Source: SURF-21 sp964462595 (GTDB taxonomy: Bacteria > Actinomycetota > Geothermincolia > Geothermincolales > RBG-13-55-18). Taken from it: a stretch of DNA of 64,000 nt. Under the pieces are notes generated by a model. The model was not told the origin of the DNA. It saw only the letters and a program-made list of their open reading frames with translations, and ran no database searches. The stretch spans positions 1 to 64,000 of the forward strand of contig CAYWXM010000053.1 in assembly GCA_964462595.1 (NCBI GenBank), given 5' to 3'. Both the position numbers and the translations under genes were made by a program. Of this stretch, positions 7,888 through 14,713 are shown piece by piece; position 1 is the first letter of the stretch; every line of letters begins with the position of its first letter.

Positions 7888-8249
7888 GCTTTCTTGTCGA
7901 CATGCCCCTTTCTCCGGGGCTGGCTGCCTGGCTGCGAGAGCAAGGATTTGAAGCCGTTCATGCCTCTGAGATCGAAATGTCCAGAGCCACGGACGAGACG
8001 CTCATTAGTTACGCCAAATCCAATGACATGGTTGTGATCACGGCGGATCTGGATTACCCACGACTGTTGGCCCTCACGCAAGAAGAAGGTCCGGGAACTA
8101 TCCTGTTCAGAGGTGGCGATTACAGCAGGGAACAGACCCTGATGTTGTTGAGTAGGGTCTTGGAGTTGATCCCGTTAAATGACTTGGAAAGAAGCATCGT
8201 CGTGATAGAGCGAGAGAGAATTCGGCGCCGTAGACTCCCGATTGCTTGA
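7884..8249 (+). CDS. DUF5615 PIN-like toxin
   Basis: A 121-residue protein starting MSFLVDMPLSPGLAAWLREQGFEAVHASEI and containing VVITADLDYPRLL; the spaced acidic residues are those of the PIN-like nuclease family DUF5615. Here the first acidic position reads LVDMPLSP instead of the usual LLDxNLSP, a conservative change. It starts with GTG overlapping the stop of the DUF433 gene (GTGA), so translation is coupled. It is the last gene of unit 3, 105 bp before the arm of junction C, like hicA in unit 2. Confidence 0.85.
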   Translation: MSFLVDMPLSPGLAAWLREQGFEAVHASEIEMSRATDETLISYAKSNDMVVITADLDYPRLLALTQEEGPGTILFRGGDYSREQTLMLLSRVLELIPLNDLERSIVVIERERIRRRRLPIA

Positions 8250-8354
8250 CGATTGTGTACGGTAAACAACAACAGGAATAGATACCTGAGGCCTCATTAA
8301 ATCGCTCAAGGGTTTATTCCATTCCCAAAGTATTACCATATAATGACATATTTG

Positions 8355-8555
8355 GTCAACAAATGGTCAATACAGCTGAGCGCAACCGAGGAAAACCGAG
8401 AGCAACTCAGAACAACTCGAATCTATAATAACCGCAGCATATACGTAACTCAGATAAACTCAGAGCAACTCTCGAAAACTCAGAACAACCGTATTTTACG
8501 GACTGTAAATCCGTTGGCTCAGCCTACGATGGTTCAAATCCATCCTCCCCCACCA
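8355..8555 (+). repeat. Junction C: element arm plus variant tRNA-Tyr 3' half
   Basis: Same arm (GTCAACAAATGGTCAATA start, 10-bp-phased repeats) and the same 143-bp distance to the core. The tRNA part (8498-8555) differs from A and B in a structured way: T stem GATGG/CCATC instead of GGAGG/CCTCC (both strands changed, pairing kept), variable-arm loop TCA instead of ACA, and position 27 is A, which completes a perfect anticodon stem ACGGA/TCCGT. It therefore derives from a different functional tRNA-Tyr allele. Confidence 0.8.
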
Positions 8556-8567
8556 GGATAAAGAAGC

Positions 8568-8593
8568 AGGTCAGAGGGTTTTTCCTCTGGCCT
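8568..8593 (+). terminator. Hairpin following junction C
   Basis: AGGTCAGAGG (8568-8577) pairs with CCTCTGGCCT (8584-8593), with a T-rich loop. It is homologous to the hairpins after junctions A and B. Confidence 0.5.
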
Positions 8594-8965
8594 GGTTACT
8601 TGTTTGGGGCAGATAGCAATGGGAAATAATGATATATGTGTCGCGATTCAACTCGATATCCTACTCAAAACAGCATTTAAACAGCGTATATACACGAAGG
8701 CACCGGCTGCTCGTTGCCATACAACGGACTATCTCTTCGGGAACCAGCCGAGTTCCGAAAGATGGTTATAGTAGTAAGAGGTGCTGCGCCTGAAGATACA
8801 CAATTATGGGCCGGTATTGAATCCCCTGCTCAAGGAAGATATTGTGGAGAAGGAAGAGCATTGAAGAAGATAAAGGATAGTGGATTAAAGGATAGTGGAC
8901 GGATATGCCGAATAAAAAAATATATGGTTGATGACGCATGCCCAGGAAATTTAGGGGGGAGATGA
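8594..8965. other. AT-rich leader with 13-bp direct repeat; no gene seen
   Basis: About 370 bp between the junction C hairpin and the surface-protein gene. AAAGGATAGTGGA occurs twice in direct orientation (8872-8884 and 8887-8899), 67 bp before the gene, a position suited to an activator or repressor site. An 83-codon frame through this region shows no protein-like features. Confidence 0.35.
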
Positions 8966-9949
8966 ATGAGTAAATCTGTAAAGACACATAATAAGATGCG
9001 GTTCATGCCATTACTTCTAACATCAGTACTGGTGCTGGCAGTCATGCTGGTAGTACCTGCAACGAGCATGGCAGCCCAACCGCCAGTGGACCTCGGAACA
9101 ACCTCCAGTTTTGCGGTATTGGCTGGCGAGACGATCACCAATACCGGACCGACCACGATCAACGGAGATGTCGGGCTGCATCCGGGTACTGCGTTCACCG
9201 GGCAGGCGAGCGTAACACTGAATGGGGCACTACACCTGACTGATGATGTCGCGCTTCAGGCCAAGGACGATCTGGTAACCGCATATAACGATGCCGCCGG
9301 AAGAACGCCGGTTACCCGCATTTCCACCGAGCTTGGTGGGACTACCTTGACCCCTGGCGTCTACGATTCAGCCGACGGCACTTTCGAGATAACGGGCACT
9401 CTCACGCTCGACGCCCAGGGCGACCCCGATGGTGTCTTCATATTTCTGACTGCCTACACGCTCATCACGGCATCAGACAGTAATGTCAACCTCATCAACG
9501 ACGCCCGGTTCTGCCGAGTCTTCTGGAAGATCGGAAGCTCCGCGACCTTGGGAACGGACTCCCATTTCGTGGGGCATCTCTTCGCATTGGCATCCATCAC
9601 GGCGAATACCCGCGCGACGGTGGAAGGACAGTTATTGGCGCGGAATGGCGCGGTCACGCTGGATACCAATACCATCACAAATGGGGTCTGTGCGGATACG
9701 CCAACGCCAACGCCAACGCCGACGCCGACACCTACGCCAACGCCGACACCTACGCCAACGCCAACGCCGGCACCTACGCCGACACCTACGCCGGGTACGC
9801 CAGATGGTGGTACAACACCGGGTGGACAGATCCCTCAAACTGCCACACCTTGGTACAATGTCCTCCTTGCAGGCGCTGTTTTAGCACTTGTCGGAGCAGC
9901 CGGGCTGGTCGGAGCCGCAGGCTGGAGAAACAGAAAGCGTTTTGAATAA
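8966..9949 (+). CDS. Secreted ice-binding-like (DUF3494) surface protein with sortase signal
   Basis: A 327-residue secreted protein. A signal peptide with hydrophobic core covers residues about 12-37 (cleavage near SMAAQ). Residues about 40-245 form an ice-binding-like beta-solenoid domain of the DUF3494 type (FAVLAGETITNTGPTTINGDVG; PDGVFIFLT; GTDSHFVGHLFA). A Thr-Pro repeat spacer follows (about 246-278), then Gly-rich linker, the pentapeptide IPQTA, a hydrophobic helix and the basic tail RNRKRFE, together a cell-wall sorting signal. ATG 8966 has GGGGGGAG five bases upstream. DUF3494 domains are often adhesins rather than antifreeze proteins. The next gene is a sortase, so this is probably its dedicated substrate. 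Confidence 0.88.
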   Translation: MSKSVKTHNKMRFMPLLLTSVLVLAVMLVVPATSMAAQPPVDLGTTSSFAVLAGETITNTGPTTINGDVGLHPGTAFTGQASVTLNGALHLTDDVALQAKDDLVTAYNDAAGRTPVTRISTELGGTTLTPGVYDSADGTFEITGTLTLDAQGDPDGVFIFLTAYTLITASDSNVNLINDARFCRVFWKIGSSATLGTDSHFVGHLFALASITANTRATVEGQLLARNGAVTLDTNTITNGVCADTPTPTPTPTPTPTPTPTPTPTPTPAPTPTPTPGTPDGGTTPGGQIPQTATPWYNVLLAGAVLALVGAAGLVGAAGWRNRKRFE

Positions 9950-10577
9950 AGCAAAACCACTATGGGGCAAGCTTTCCCTGGTTATTGTCCTGTCCCTGGG
10001 ATTTATGGTCTTGGGGATAGGGTGTATCTCCTGGGCATTGTTTAATATATGGGGACAGGCCGATTACTCGCTCGAGTATCCCGCGGAGGGCGTTAATGCG
10101 GAACCGGATCCTTCCCTTGTCCTGCCCGCACCAGATAAACCCCTTTACCCGGTATATCCCGCACAGGGTGACAACATCGGAACTCTGACGATCCCGGCAT
10201 TAGAGCAGAAATTGCCCATCATCGAGGGAACCGGTACGGATGAGTTGAAAAAAGGCGTAGGGCACTTCATGCAAAGCGTGCTGCCCGGGGAAGAGGACAA
10301 CTGCGTTCTTTCCGGACATCGCGATACGGTCTTCACGAGATTGGGCGAGTTGAAGATAGGCGATCAATTGATCGTGCAAACATCGGCCGGCACATTCACC
10401 TATGAGATCAAACGCATCCGGATCGTTGATAAAGATGACAGAACGGTTATCGTACCTTACGACCATGCCGTCCTGACGGTGGCTACCTGCTATCCATTCC
10501 AGTACATCGGCAATGCACCGGAACGCTACATCCTCATCGCAGATTTGGTGATAAACCCAGGTTTGATCAGAGAGTGA
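9942..10577 (+). CDS. Class D/E-type sortase
   Basis: A membrane-anchored transpeptidase of 211 residues: one N-terminal membrane helix (about 11-35) and a sortase beta-barrel with His126 in LSGHRDT, Cys183 in TVATCYPF and Arg195 in NAPERYI, the full catalytic triad. It would cut the IPQTA signal of the upstream surface protein and attach it to the cell wall. I prefer TTG 9942, which overlaps the upstream stop by 8 bp with GGAG at 9923-9926; another in-frame TTG at 9888 would add 18 residues. The two genes are clearly one transcription unit. Confidence 0.87.
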   Translation: MNKAKPLWGKLSLVIVLSLGFMVLGIGCISWALFNIWGQADYSLEYPAEGVNAEPDPSLVLPAPDKPLYPVYPAQGDNIGTLTIPALEQKLPIIEGTGTDELKKGVGHFMQSVLPGEEDNCVLSGHRDTVFTRLGELKIGDQLIVQTSAGTFTYEIKRIRIVDKDDRTVIVPYDHAVLTVATCYPFQYIGNAPERYILIADLVINPGLIRE

Positions 10578-10659
10578 GGTTTATTGATCCCGTTGCAGCC
10601 ACTCTCTTGAGGCCCATCAAGTGCAACGCAAGGTAACCTCCCGTGACAACCCTTCCAGC

Positions 10660-11616
10660 TCAATCGGTAACGCCGCCAGATTTTTGCCCGGCAGGCATCA
10701 GTTCGCTTCTGATCAGCAGATCGCGGATGAGCGCGTAGATACTGGCGATCTCATCCTGCTTGAACCTGACATGACCGCCTCCCGGGACGGTCACCAGGAC
10801 GTTTCCCACACCCGCCTCGTCAAGCGCCTCCTGCAGCCTCACGGCCTGGCTGTAAGGCACAAGCATGTCCGCGTCGCCGTGTATCAGCAGCATCGGTGGC
10901 AGCCCCGGCCTGACATAAGTGAGCGGCGATACCCTCTTTGCCAGCTCCTGGATATAAGGCACGGTGCCGAGCCACGCGAGAGCGTATCCTTTCCGGTTCT
11001 TGCCCTCGAGAAGATCGTTGACGTCGGTTATTCCCGACCACTCTATGATAGCGGCCACTTTGAGCTCGCCCTTCCCCGCCTCGTCTTCAGCGTAGTACCG
11101 CATCATCGCTTCCTGGCGCTCCAGGTCATTGCCGCCCGGTATCTCGAAGTCAAAGCCCGCAGAAGCCGGAAGCATGCCGGTCATGAGCGCGAGGTGGCCG
11201 CCCGCAGAGTGGCCGAACGTCACTATCCTGTCAACATCGAAATGGTATTTGTCCGCGTTGTAGACAACCCAGCGCAGTGCTGCACGGCAGTCAAGTACGG
11301 CCGCGGGCGCGGGAGATACGTGCCCCATGCGGTAGTGGACATTCGCCACCGCGAAACCCATCTCTATGAAGGGCAGGAACAGAAGCGAGAACTCCTCCCT
11401 GAGACCGCTGACCCAGCCTCCACCATGCAGGTATATCAGCGTCGGAACCGGTCCGGCGGCGTCCCTCGGGAGCCAGAGATCGAGCTTGCAGTCGTAGTTG
11501 TTCGCGACACTGTAGATGACGTTGGGCACGATCTCGCAGTTGTACAGGATACGCGTCAGCAGGTCGTCAACGGGGTTTGTCGTGATGTCCAAGAGGTCGA
11601 GGCGCTGCTCCGTCAT
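10660..11616 (-). CDS. Alpha/beta hydrolase, HSL/acetyl-esterase type
   Basis: A 318-residue esterase-like hydrolase. IYLHGGGWVSG (about 80-90) gives the oxyanion hole, TFGHSAGGHLAL (about 153-164) the nucleophilic Ser, LIHGDADMLVPYSQ the Asp and VPGGGHVRF the His. The family hydrolyses short-chain esters or carbamates; the substrate is not evident. There is no signal peptide, so it is cytosolic. ATG at 11616 is chosen because AGGAGG (11624-11629) lies seven bases upstream; the ATG at 11622 is only one base from it. The gene converges with the sortase gene. Confidence 0.85.
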   Translation of the reverse strand: MTEQRLDLLDITTNPVDDLLTRILYNCEIVPNVIYSVANNYDCKLDLWLPRDAAGPVPTLIYLHGGGWVSGLREEFSLLFLPFIEMGFAVANVHYRMGHVSPAPAAVLDCRAALRWVVYNADKYHFDVDRIVTFGHSAGGHLALMTGMLPASAGFDFEIPGGNDLERQEAMMRYYAEDEAGKGELKVAAIIEWSGITDVNDLLEGKNRKGYALAWLGTVPYIQELAKRVSPLTYVRPGLPPMLLIHGDADMLVPYSQAVRLQEALDEAGVGNVLVTVPGGGHVRFKQDEIASIYALIRDLLIRSELMPAGQKSGGVTD

Positions 11617-11749
11617 AGTCATTCCTCCTGATGGGTCCGGGCCGCTAACGAAAAGGAAAGCGCCCGCTACTCTATATCCACCCCGGTCTCGACGTGGCGT
11701 TTGAGGCCTTCGATGAGCTAGGCGCCCGGCTCGATGCTCACCTTAGAGG

Positions 11750-11917
11750 TTATTTGCTGTCCTCTCGTTTCGCCTTTCTCGCGGATTGCTTTACTTCCCT
11801 TCCGGCTTTGGCGGCTGCCGCCTTCGCATCCTTGCCAGCCTTTTCCAGATCTTTTCCGGCGTCTTTTATTTTCTCCGACGTCTTCTTTCCGATTCCCTTG
11901 ATCTTTTCCTTGTCCAT
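11750..11917 (-). CDS. Small lysine/alanine-rich basic protein
   Basis: A 55-residue protein, MDKEKIKGIGKKTSEKIKDA followed by Lys/Ala-rich heptad-like sequence ending KAKREDSK. It has no Cys, Trp or aromatic residues and should be a single amphipathic or disordered helix. Such proteins resemble CsbD-like stress proteins or histone H1-like DNA-binding tails; I cannot choose between them. An A+G-rich ribosome site (AAAGGGGGG) lies just upstream of the ATG, which supports real translation. It is followed by a basic membrane protein gene in the same direction. Confidence 0.65.
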   Translation of the reverse strand: MDKEKIKGIGKKTSEKIKDAGKDLEKAGKDAKAAAAKAGREVKQSARKAKREDSK

Positions 11918-11960
11918 GGCCAACCCCCCTTTCCTATACCGCTACCGTCCTGGCGCGAGC

Positions 11961-12518
11961 TCAGCTCCTGCGACGATGCGAGCGGTCTACGTCGCGATCG
12001 GAGCGGTCTACGTCGCGATCGTCCTCTATATCCTCAGCCGCCTTTGGTACCAGGAAAGAGCTGCTCTGGGTCGCGGCCGATGTGATCAGGGCGACCAGGG
12101 AAGCTATAAGAAAAACGTACATCCCCGAACCCATGCCCGAGCCCTCCCTGAATATGGTGACCGTGTTGAAGATCGCGAGGACTGTGGCCACGAAGCTCGC
12201 GAAAACAGCGAGCCCGCTGAGCGACCTCGAAAACGAAAATAACATGACCAACCCCGCCAGGGCGATCAGCGATCCCAGAATAAGCGAAAACAACCCGCTG
12301 AATATTATCTTTACCTCTCCGCCGTAACTATAGAAGGGGTTATTGGTATACGAGCTTTCCGCCTGGTCGAAGGAACCGACCAAGCTCCAACCGGTCTGTC
12401 CCGATGTCCAGGTCATGAAGGTTGAGAGCAGGATAAGCACGCCCGCGACCATCACGATGACACTGAGCACCAGGATGGCCGTGTTCCGTTCGTAGGTCCT
12501 TCTCCTGGTAAAAGCCAT
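11961..12518 (-). CDS. Four-helix membrane protein with Asp/Arg repeat tail
   Basis: A 185-residue membrane protein with hydrophobic segments at about 13-35, 69-95, 100-120 and 133-149, and a soluble loop of about 35 residues after the first segment (TWTSGQTGWSLVG...). The charged C-terminal tail contains a tandem repeat, DRDVDRS twice, encoded by a 20-bp direct repeat at 11979-12019. AGGTGG lies seven bases before the ATG at 12518. The family is not recognised; small four-helix proteins like this are common near envelope-stress genes. It lies in one minus-strand group with the two small proteins on either side. Confidence 0.7.
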   Translation of the reverse strand: MAFTRRRTYERNTAILVLSVIVMVAGVLILLSTFMTWTSGQTGWSLVGSFDQAESSYTNNPFYSYGGEVKIIFSGLFSLILGSLIALAGLVMLFSFSRSLSGLAVFASFVATVLAIFNTVTIFREGSGMGSGMYVFLIASLVALITSAATQSSSFLVPKAAEDIEDDRDVDRSDRDVDRSHRRRS

Positions 12519-12744
12519 TTTCTTACCACCTTTCCTGCCGGAGCGTTTTCGTCTAAGGCACGGCCCCGTTAGTCTGTGCTCCCTTTAATAACGTCAGTAT
12601 CGCCCTGATCGAGTTCTCAAGCCTTACTCCTGCCTCGCCAGCCGAAGAGCAGCGAAACCGCCGGGCCCGTCAAGGGAAGCATCTTGCTCATAGATCTCGG
12701 CTCATGGATTTCCGTTTCTTGAACCTGCTTACCTCTCTCCACCC

Positions 12745-12822
12745 CTAAACAAGCCTCAAAATAAGTATAATGGCTACGATAACAAGTATGACTCCTATTA
12801 TTCCCCAAATCCATCTAGGCAT
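12745..12822 (-). CDS. 25-residue single-pass hydrophobic peptide
   Basis: MPRWIWGIIGVILVIVAIIL plus five residues, a single membrane helix with a basic end. GGAGGG lies eight bases before the ATG at 12822, which is why I take this short frame rather than the 126-codon frame it lies in, whose upstream part has odd composition. Small hydrophobic peptides of this kind occur as membrane stress or toxin-like peptides. Function unknown. Confidence 0.5.
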   Translation of the reverse strand: MPRWIWGIIGVILVIVAIILILRLV

Positions 12823-13451
12823 GTTGTTTTCCCTCCTTTCCTCTCTCCATCTTTCCGCCTCCTTGACGGAGCCCTCCAGCTTCCAGCTCAACTCGATCTC
12901 CAGTTTCTCCTTGCCCTTCCTATGCTCTAGCTCGACCTCTGGACTACCTCCATCGGCTTGAAGGCCAACGAGTTTCCATCGCTTGCGACGACAAATCCGC
13001 TCTGATTGAGATCTTCGATCATGGCCTAAAGGTACCGCCTGCTGCAGCCGCATGCTTTCCCGGTAAGTAACCTTGTCCTTTTCCGTTATCCCGGCCTCCG
13101 TTATAGCTGTATGAATAATTCCCAAATTTATAATTCCCTAAACAGCTTGCCCTTAACCTTGATGTTTTCGCTGAATAATGCGGGTTTGACCTCAACGAGT
13201 CTCATTGCCAGGGCACATAGAGATCGAGTGCAACTACTAGAAGAAGGGTAGAGAAGGAAAGGAAATGTCCAACCGCATTCTATGAATTATCAGGATGGAA
13301 TAACCCCGTCAGTTATGACCCAAGGTCGCCGAGAAAAAGAGATGCCCAGAAGGCGCTCGACGATACCGGCACATTCCTCGCATGGGTAGAAAGCCGAATG
13401 CCCACCCGAACATGGATGATACGATCTGGTATTCCGAATCTTTGATTATGT
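12823..13451. other. Right end of unit 4, no supported gene
   Basis: About 630 bp in which I find no convincing gene. A short plus-strand frame near 13280-13450 reads like decayed coding sequence (FYELSGWNNPVSYDPRSP, then RMPTRTW) with no start. On the minus strand, a frame near 12950-13035 could be another fragment. This is consistent with decay of older cargo. Confidence 0.3.
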
Positions 13452-13641
13452 GTCAACAAATGGTCAATATAGCTGAGCGCAAGCGAGGAAAACAGAGAGC
13501 AAATGAGAACAACCCGAATCTCCAAGAAGCGCAGGATATATGTAACTCAGAGCAACTGATAGCAACTCAGGAAAACAGAGAACAGCCATATTTTCCGGAC
13601 TGTAAATCCGTTGGCGCATACAAATCCTCCCTCCCCCACCA
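13452..13641 (+). repeat. Junction D: element arm plus decayed tRNA-Tyr 3' half
   Basis: The arm begins GTCAACAAATGGTCAATA and keeps the 10-bp-phased blocks and the 143-bp distance to the core. The tRNA part (13595-13641) keeps the anticodon arm and the end through CCA, but 16 bases covering most of the variable arm and the 5' strand of the T stem are replaced by GCATA, so it could no longer form a tRNA. Of the four copies it is the only broken one, and it adjoins the conserved metabolic operon. Confidence 0.78.
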
Positions 13642-13648
13642 GCAAAAA

Positions 13649-13675
13649 ACGGGCAGGCATTTGTGCCCTGTCCGT
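13649..13675 (+). terminator. Hairpin after junction D, probably the original tRNA-Tyr terminator
   Basis: ACGGGCAGGCA (13649-13659) pairs with TGCCCTGTCCGT (13664-13675) with one bulge and one G-T pair, followed by GTTTCT. It differs from the shared hairpins after A, B and C, which fits a native chromosomal terminator lying beyond the first-inserted element. Confidence 0.5.
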
Positions 13676-13765
13676 GTTTCTCCAGGTATGAAAATCAAGG
13701 CATACGCCGCATTCCTCGAGCGACAACCCCATATGGGGGATAATAAGCGGTACTGTGAGATATCC

Positions 13766-13793
13766 TTGAACCGGAGAAGGATTCGGATATAAT
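13766..13793 (+). promoter_or_regulatory. Sigma70-type promoter of the 2-oxoacid oxidoreductase operon
   Basis: TTGAAC (13766-13771), 16 bp, then TATAAT (13788-13793). Transcription would start near 13800, about 60 bp before the first gene. It lies to the right of junction D, so the operon keeps its own promoter despite the insertions. Confidence 0.65.
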
Positions 13794-13860
13794 ATTAAAA
13801 ATCTGGATTTAATCGATGCTGGAGAAGGTCGCAGAAGCATATAGCCAGACGGGAGCTTAC

Positions 13861-14412
13861 ATGCTGGAGATGAGGATTCATGGGAGAGGCGGACAGGGAG
13901 CGGTCACCTCGGCCGAGCTGATCGCCGTAGCTGCTATCGGCAAGGGTAAATACGCTCAGGCCTTCCCGAGTTTCGGACCCGAGCGCCGGGGCGCTCCGGT
14001 CGTGGCATTTTGCAGGGTGGACGACAAGAGGATCCTCGCCCGCACCAAGGTATACGAACCCGACGTGGTAGTCGTTCTCGACCCGGGGCTCTTGACTCTG
14101 ATCGATCCGGTCGAGGGCATGAAGCCGGACGGGATACTCATAATAAATTCGGGTAAAACCTATGAGGAGATAATGGATTCGTGCCACTTCTCCTGTCGTG
14201 TCGGTATCGTCAACGCTGACGAGATCGCGCGGGAAGAGCTCGGGAGGGTCATCGTGAACACCACCATGATGGGAGCGGTCATGAAGGCGACCGGCCTGTT
14301 CGGGATAGACGATATCCGTGAGCCCATGCTGGAACGCTTTGGGCCCAAGCTGGGAGAGAAGAACATGAAGGCTCTGGAGAGAGCCTATAACGAACTGGTT
14401 ATAAAGGAGTAG
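13861..14412 (+). CDS. porG: 2-oxoacid:acceptor oxidoreductase, gamma subunit
   Basis: A 183-residue gamma subunit of the pyruvate/2-oxoacid:ferredoxin oxidoreductase family, with the hallmark start MRIHGRGGQGAVTSAELIA and QAFPSFGPERRGAPV. In the four-subunit enzyme it helps form the CoA-binding face. ATG 13861 is preferred (GGGAG just upstream, family-like N-terminus); a longer frame from 13816 adds 15 residues. It is the first gene of a seven-gene operon with 6 bp to the next gene. Which 2-oxoacid is used cannot be read from the sequence; pyruvate is the default. Confidence 0.9.
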   Translation: MLEMRIHGRGGQGAVTSAELIAVAAIGKGKYAQAFPSFGPERRGAPVVAFCRVDDKRILARTKVYEPDVVVVLDPGLLTLIDPVEGMKPDGILIINSGKTYEEIMDSCHFSCRVGIVNADEIAREELGRVIVNTTMMGAVMKATGLFGIDDIREPMLERFGPKLGEKNMKALERAYNELVIKE

Positions 14413-14418
14413 GCAGGC

Positions 14419-14712
14419 ATGGCCAGACCGATGGAAGAGATAAGATGGCAGGACCTGGAAATAGGGGGGACAGTCAGCGAGCACGGTAGCTCCAGGGAGT
14501 ACAAGACCGGCACCTGGCGTTCGCTCCGGCCGGTGGTCGACAAGGACCTGTGCATCCGCTGTGGCGTCTGTTGGCTGTATTGTCCGGACGCGGCTATCAA
14601 GCAGTCGGAGGAGGGGCATTTCGAGGCCGACTTGGAGTACTGCAAGGGGTGCGGCATCTGCGCCAGGGAATGCCCGGTAGGCTGCATAACCATGGTGATC
14701 GAGGAAGAGTGA
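14419..14712 (+). CDS. porD: 2-oxoacid:acceptor oxidoreductase, delta (ferredoxin) subunit
   Basis: A 97-residue ferredoxin-like subunit carrying two [4Fe-4S] clusters: CIRCGVCWLYCP (about 45-56) and CKGCGICARECP (about 75-86). It passes electrons from the ThDP site of the beta subunit to the electron acceptor. The N-terminal 40 residues are typical of PorD. The stop is one base before the alpha-subunit start, so translation is coupled. In this operon the acceptor may be the NuoEF-like proteins encoded downstream rather than free ferredoxin. Confidence 0.92.
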   Translation: MARPMEEIRWQDLEIGGTVSEHGSSREYKTGTWRSLRPVVDKDLCIRCGVCWLYCPDAAIKQSEEGHFEADLEYCKGCGICARECPVGCITMVIEEE

Positions 14713-14713
14713 T

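Larger units (their letters stand above)
4646..8497. mobile_element. Integrated cargo unit 3 (TOTE helicase plus DUF433/DUF5615)
   Basis: About 3.9 kb between junctions B and C. Cargo is a large primase-helicase on the minus strand and a DUF433/DUF5615 toxin-antitoxin pair on the plus strand. A partial arm relic at 4939-4968 suggests that a small earlier unit once ended there. No integrase is present. Confidence 0.6.
8556..13594. mobile_element. Integrated cargo unit 4 (surface protein, sortase, envelope genes)
   Basis: About 5.0 kb between junctions C and D. Cargo is a secreted adhesin-like protein with its sortase on the plus strand, then an esterase and three small basic or membrane proteins on the minus strand, and about 0.6 kb of non-coding or decayed DNA at the right end. 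It has no toxin-antitoxin pair and no integrase; it would be the oldest surviving unit. Confidence 0.5.

Noticed and set aside
8714..8965. 83-codon frame before the surface-protein gene
   Set aside because: No ribosome site, repetitive and lysine-rich without family resemblance; it covers the leader with a direct repeat.
9632..9838. Arg-rich minus-strand frame
   Set aside because: It is the reverse of the Thr-Pro repeat spacer of the surface protein.
12617..12814. Short minus-strand frame with LPLTG near its end
   Set aside because: The motif is followed by only a short hydrophobic stretch, without signal peptide; resemblance to a sortase substrate is probably chance.
12745..13125. 126-codon minus-strand gene
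   Set aside because: Only the last 25 codons have a good ribosome site and protein-like composition.
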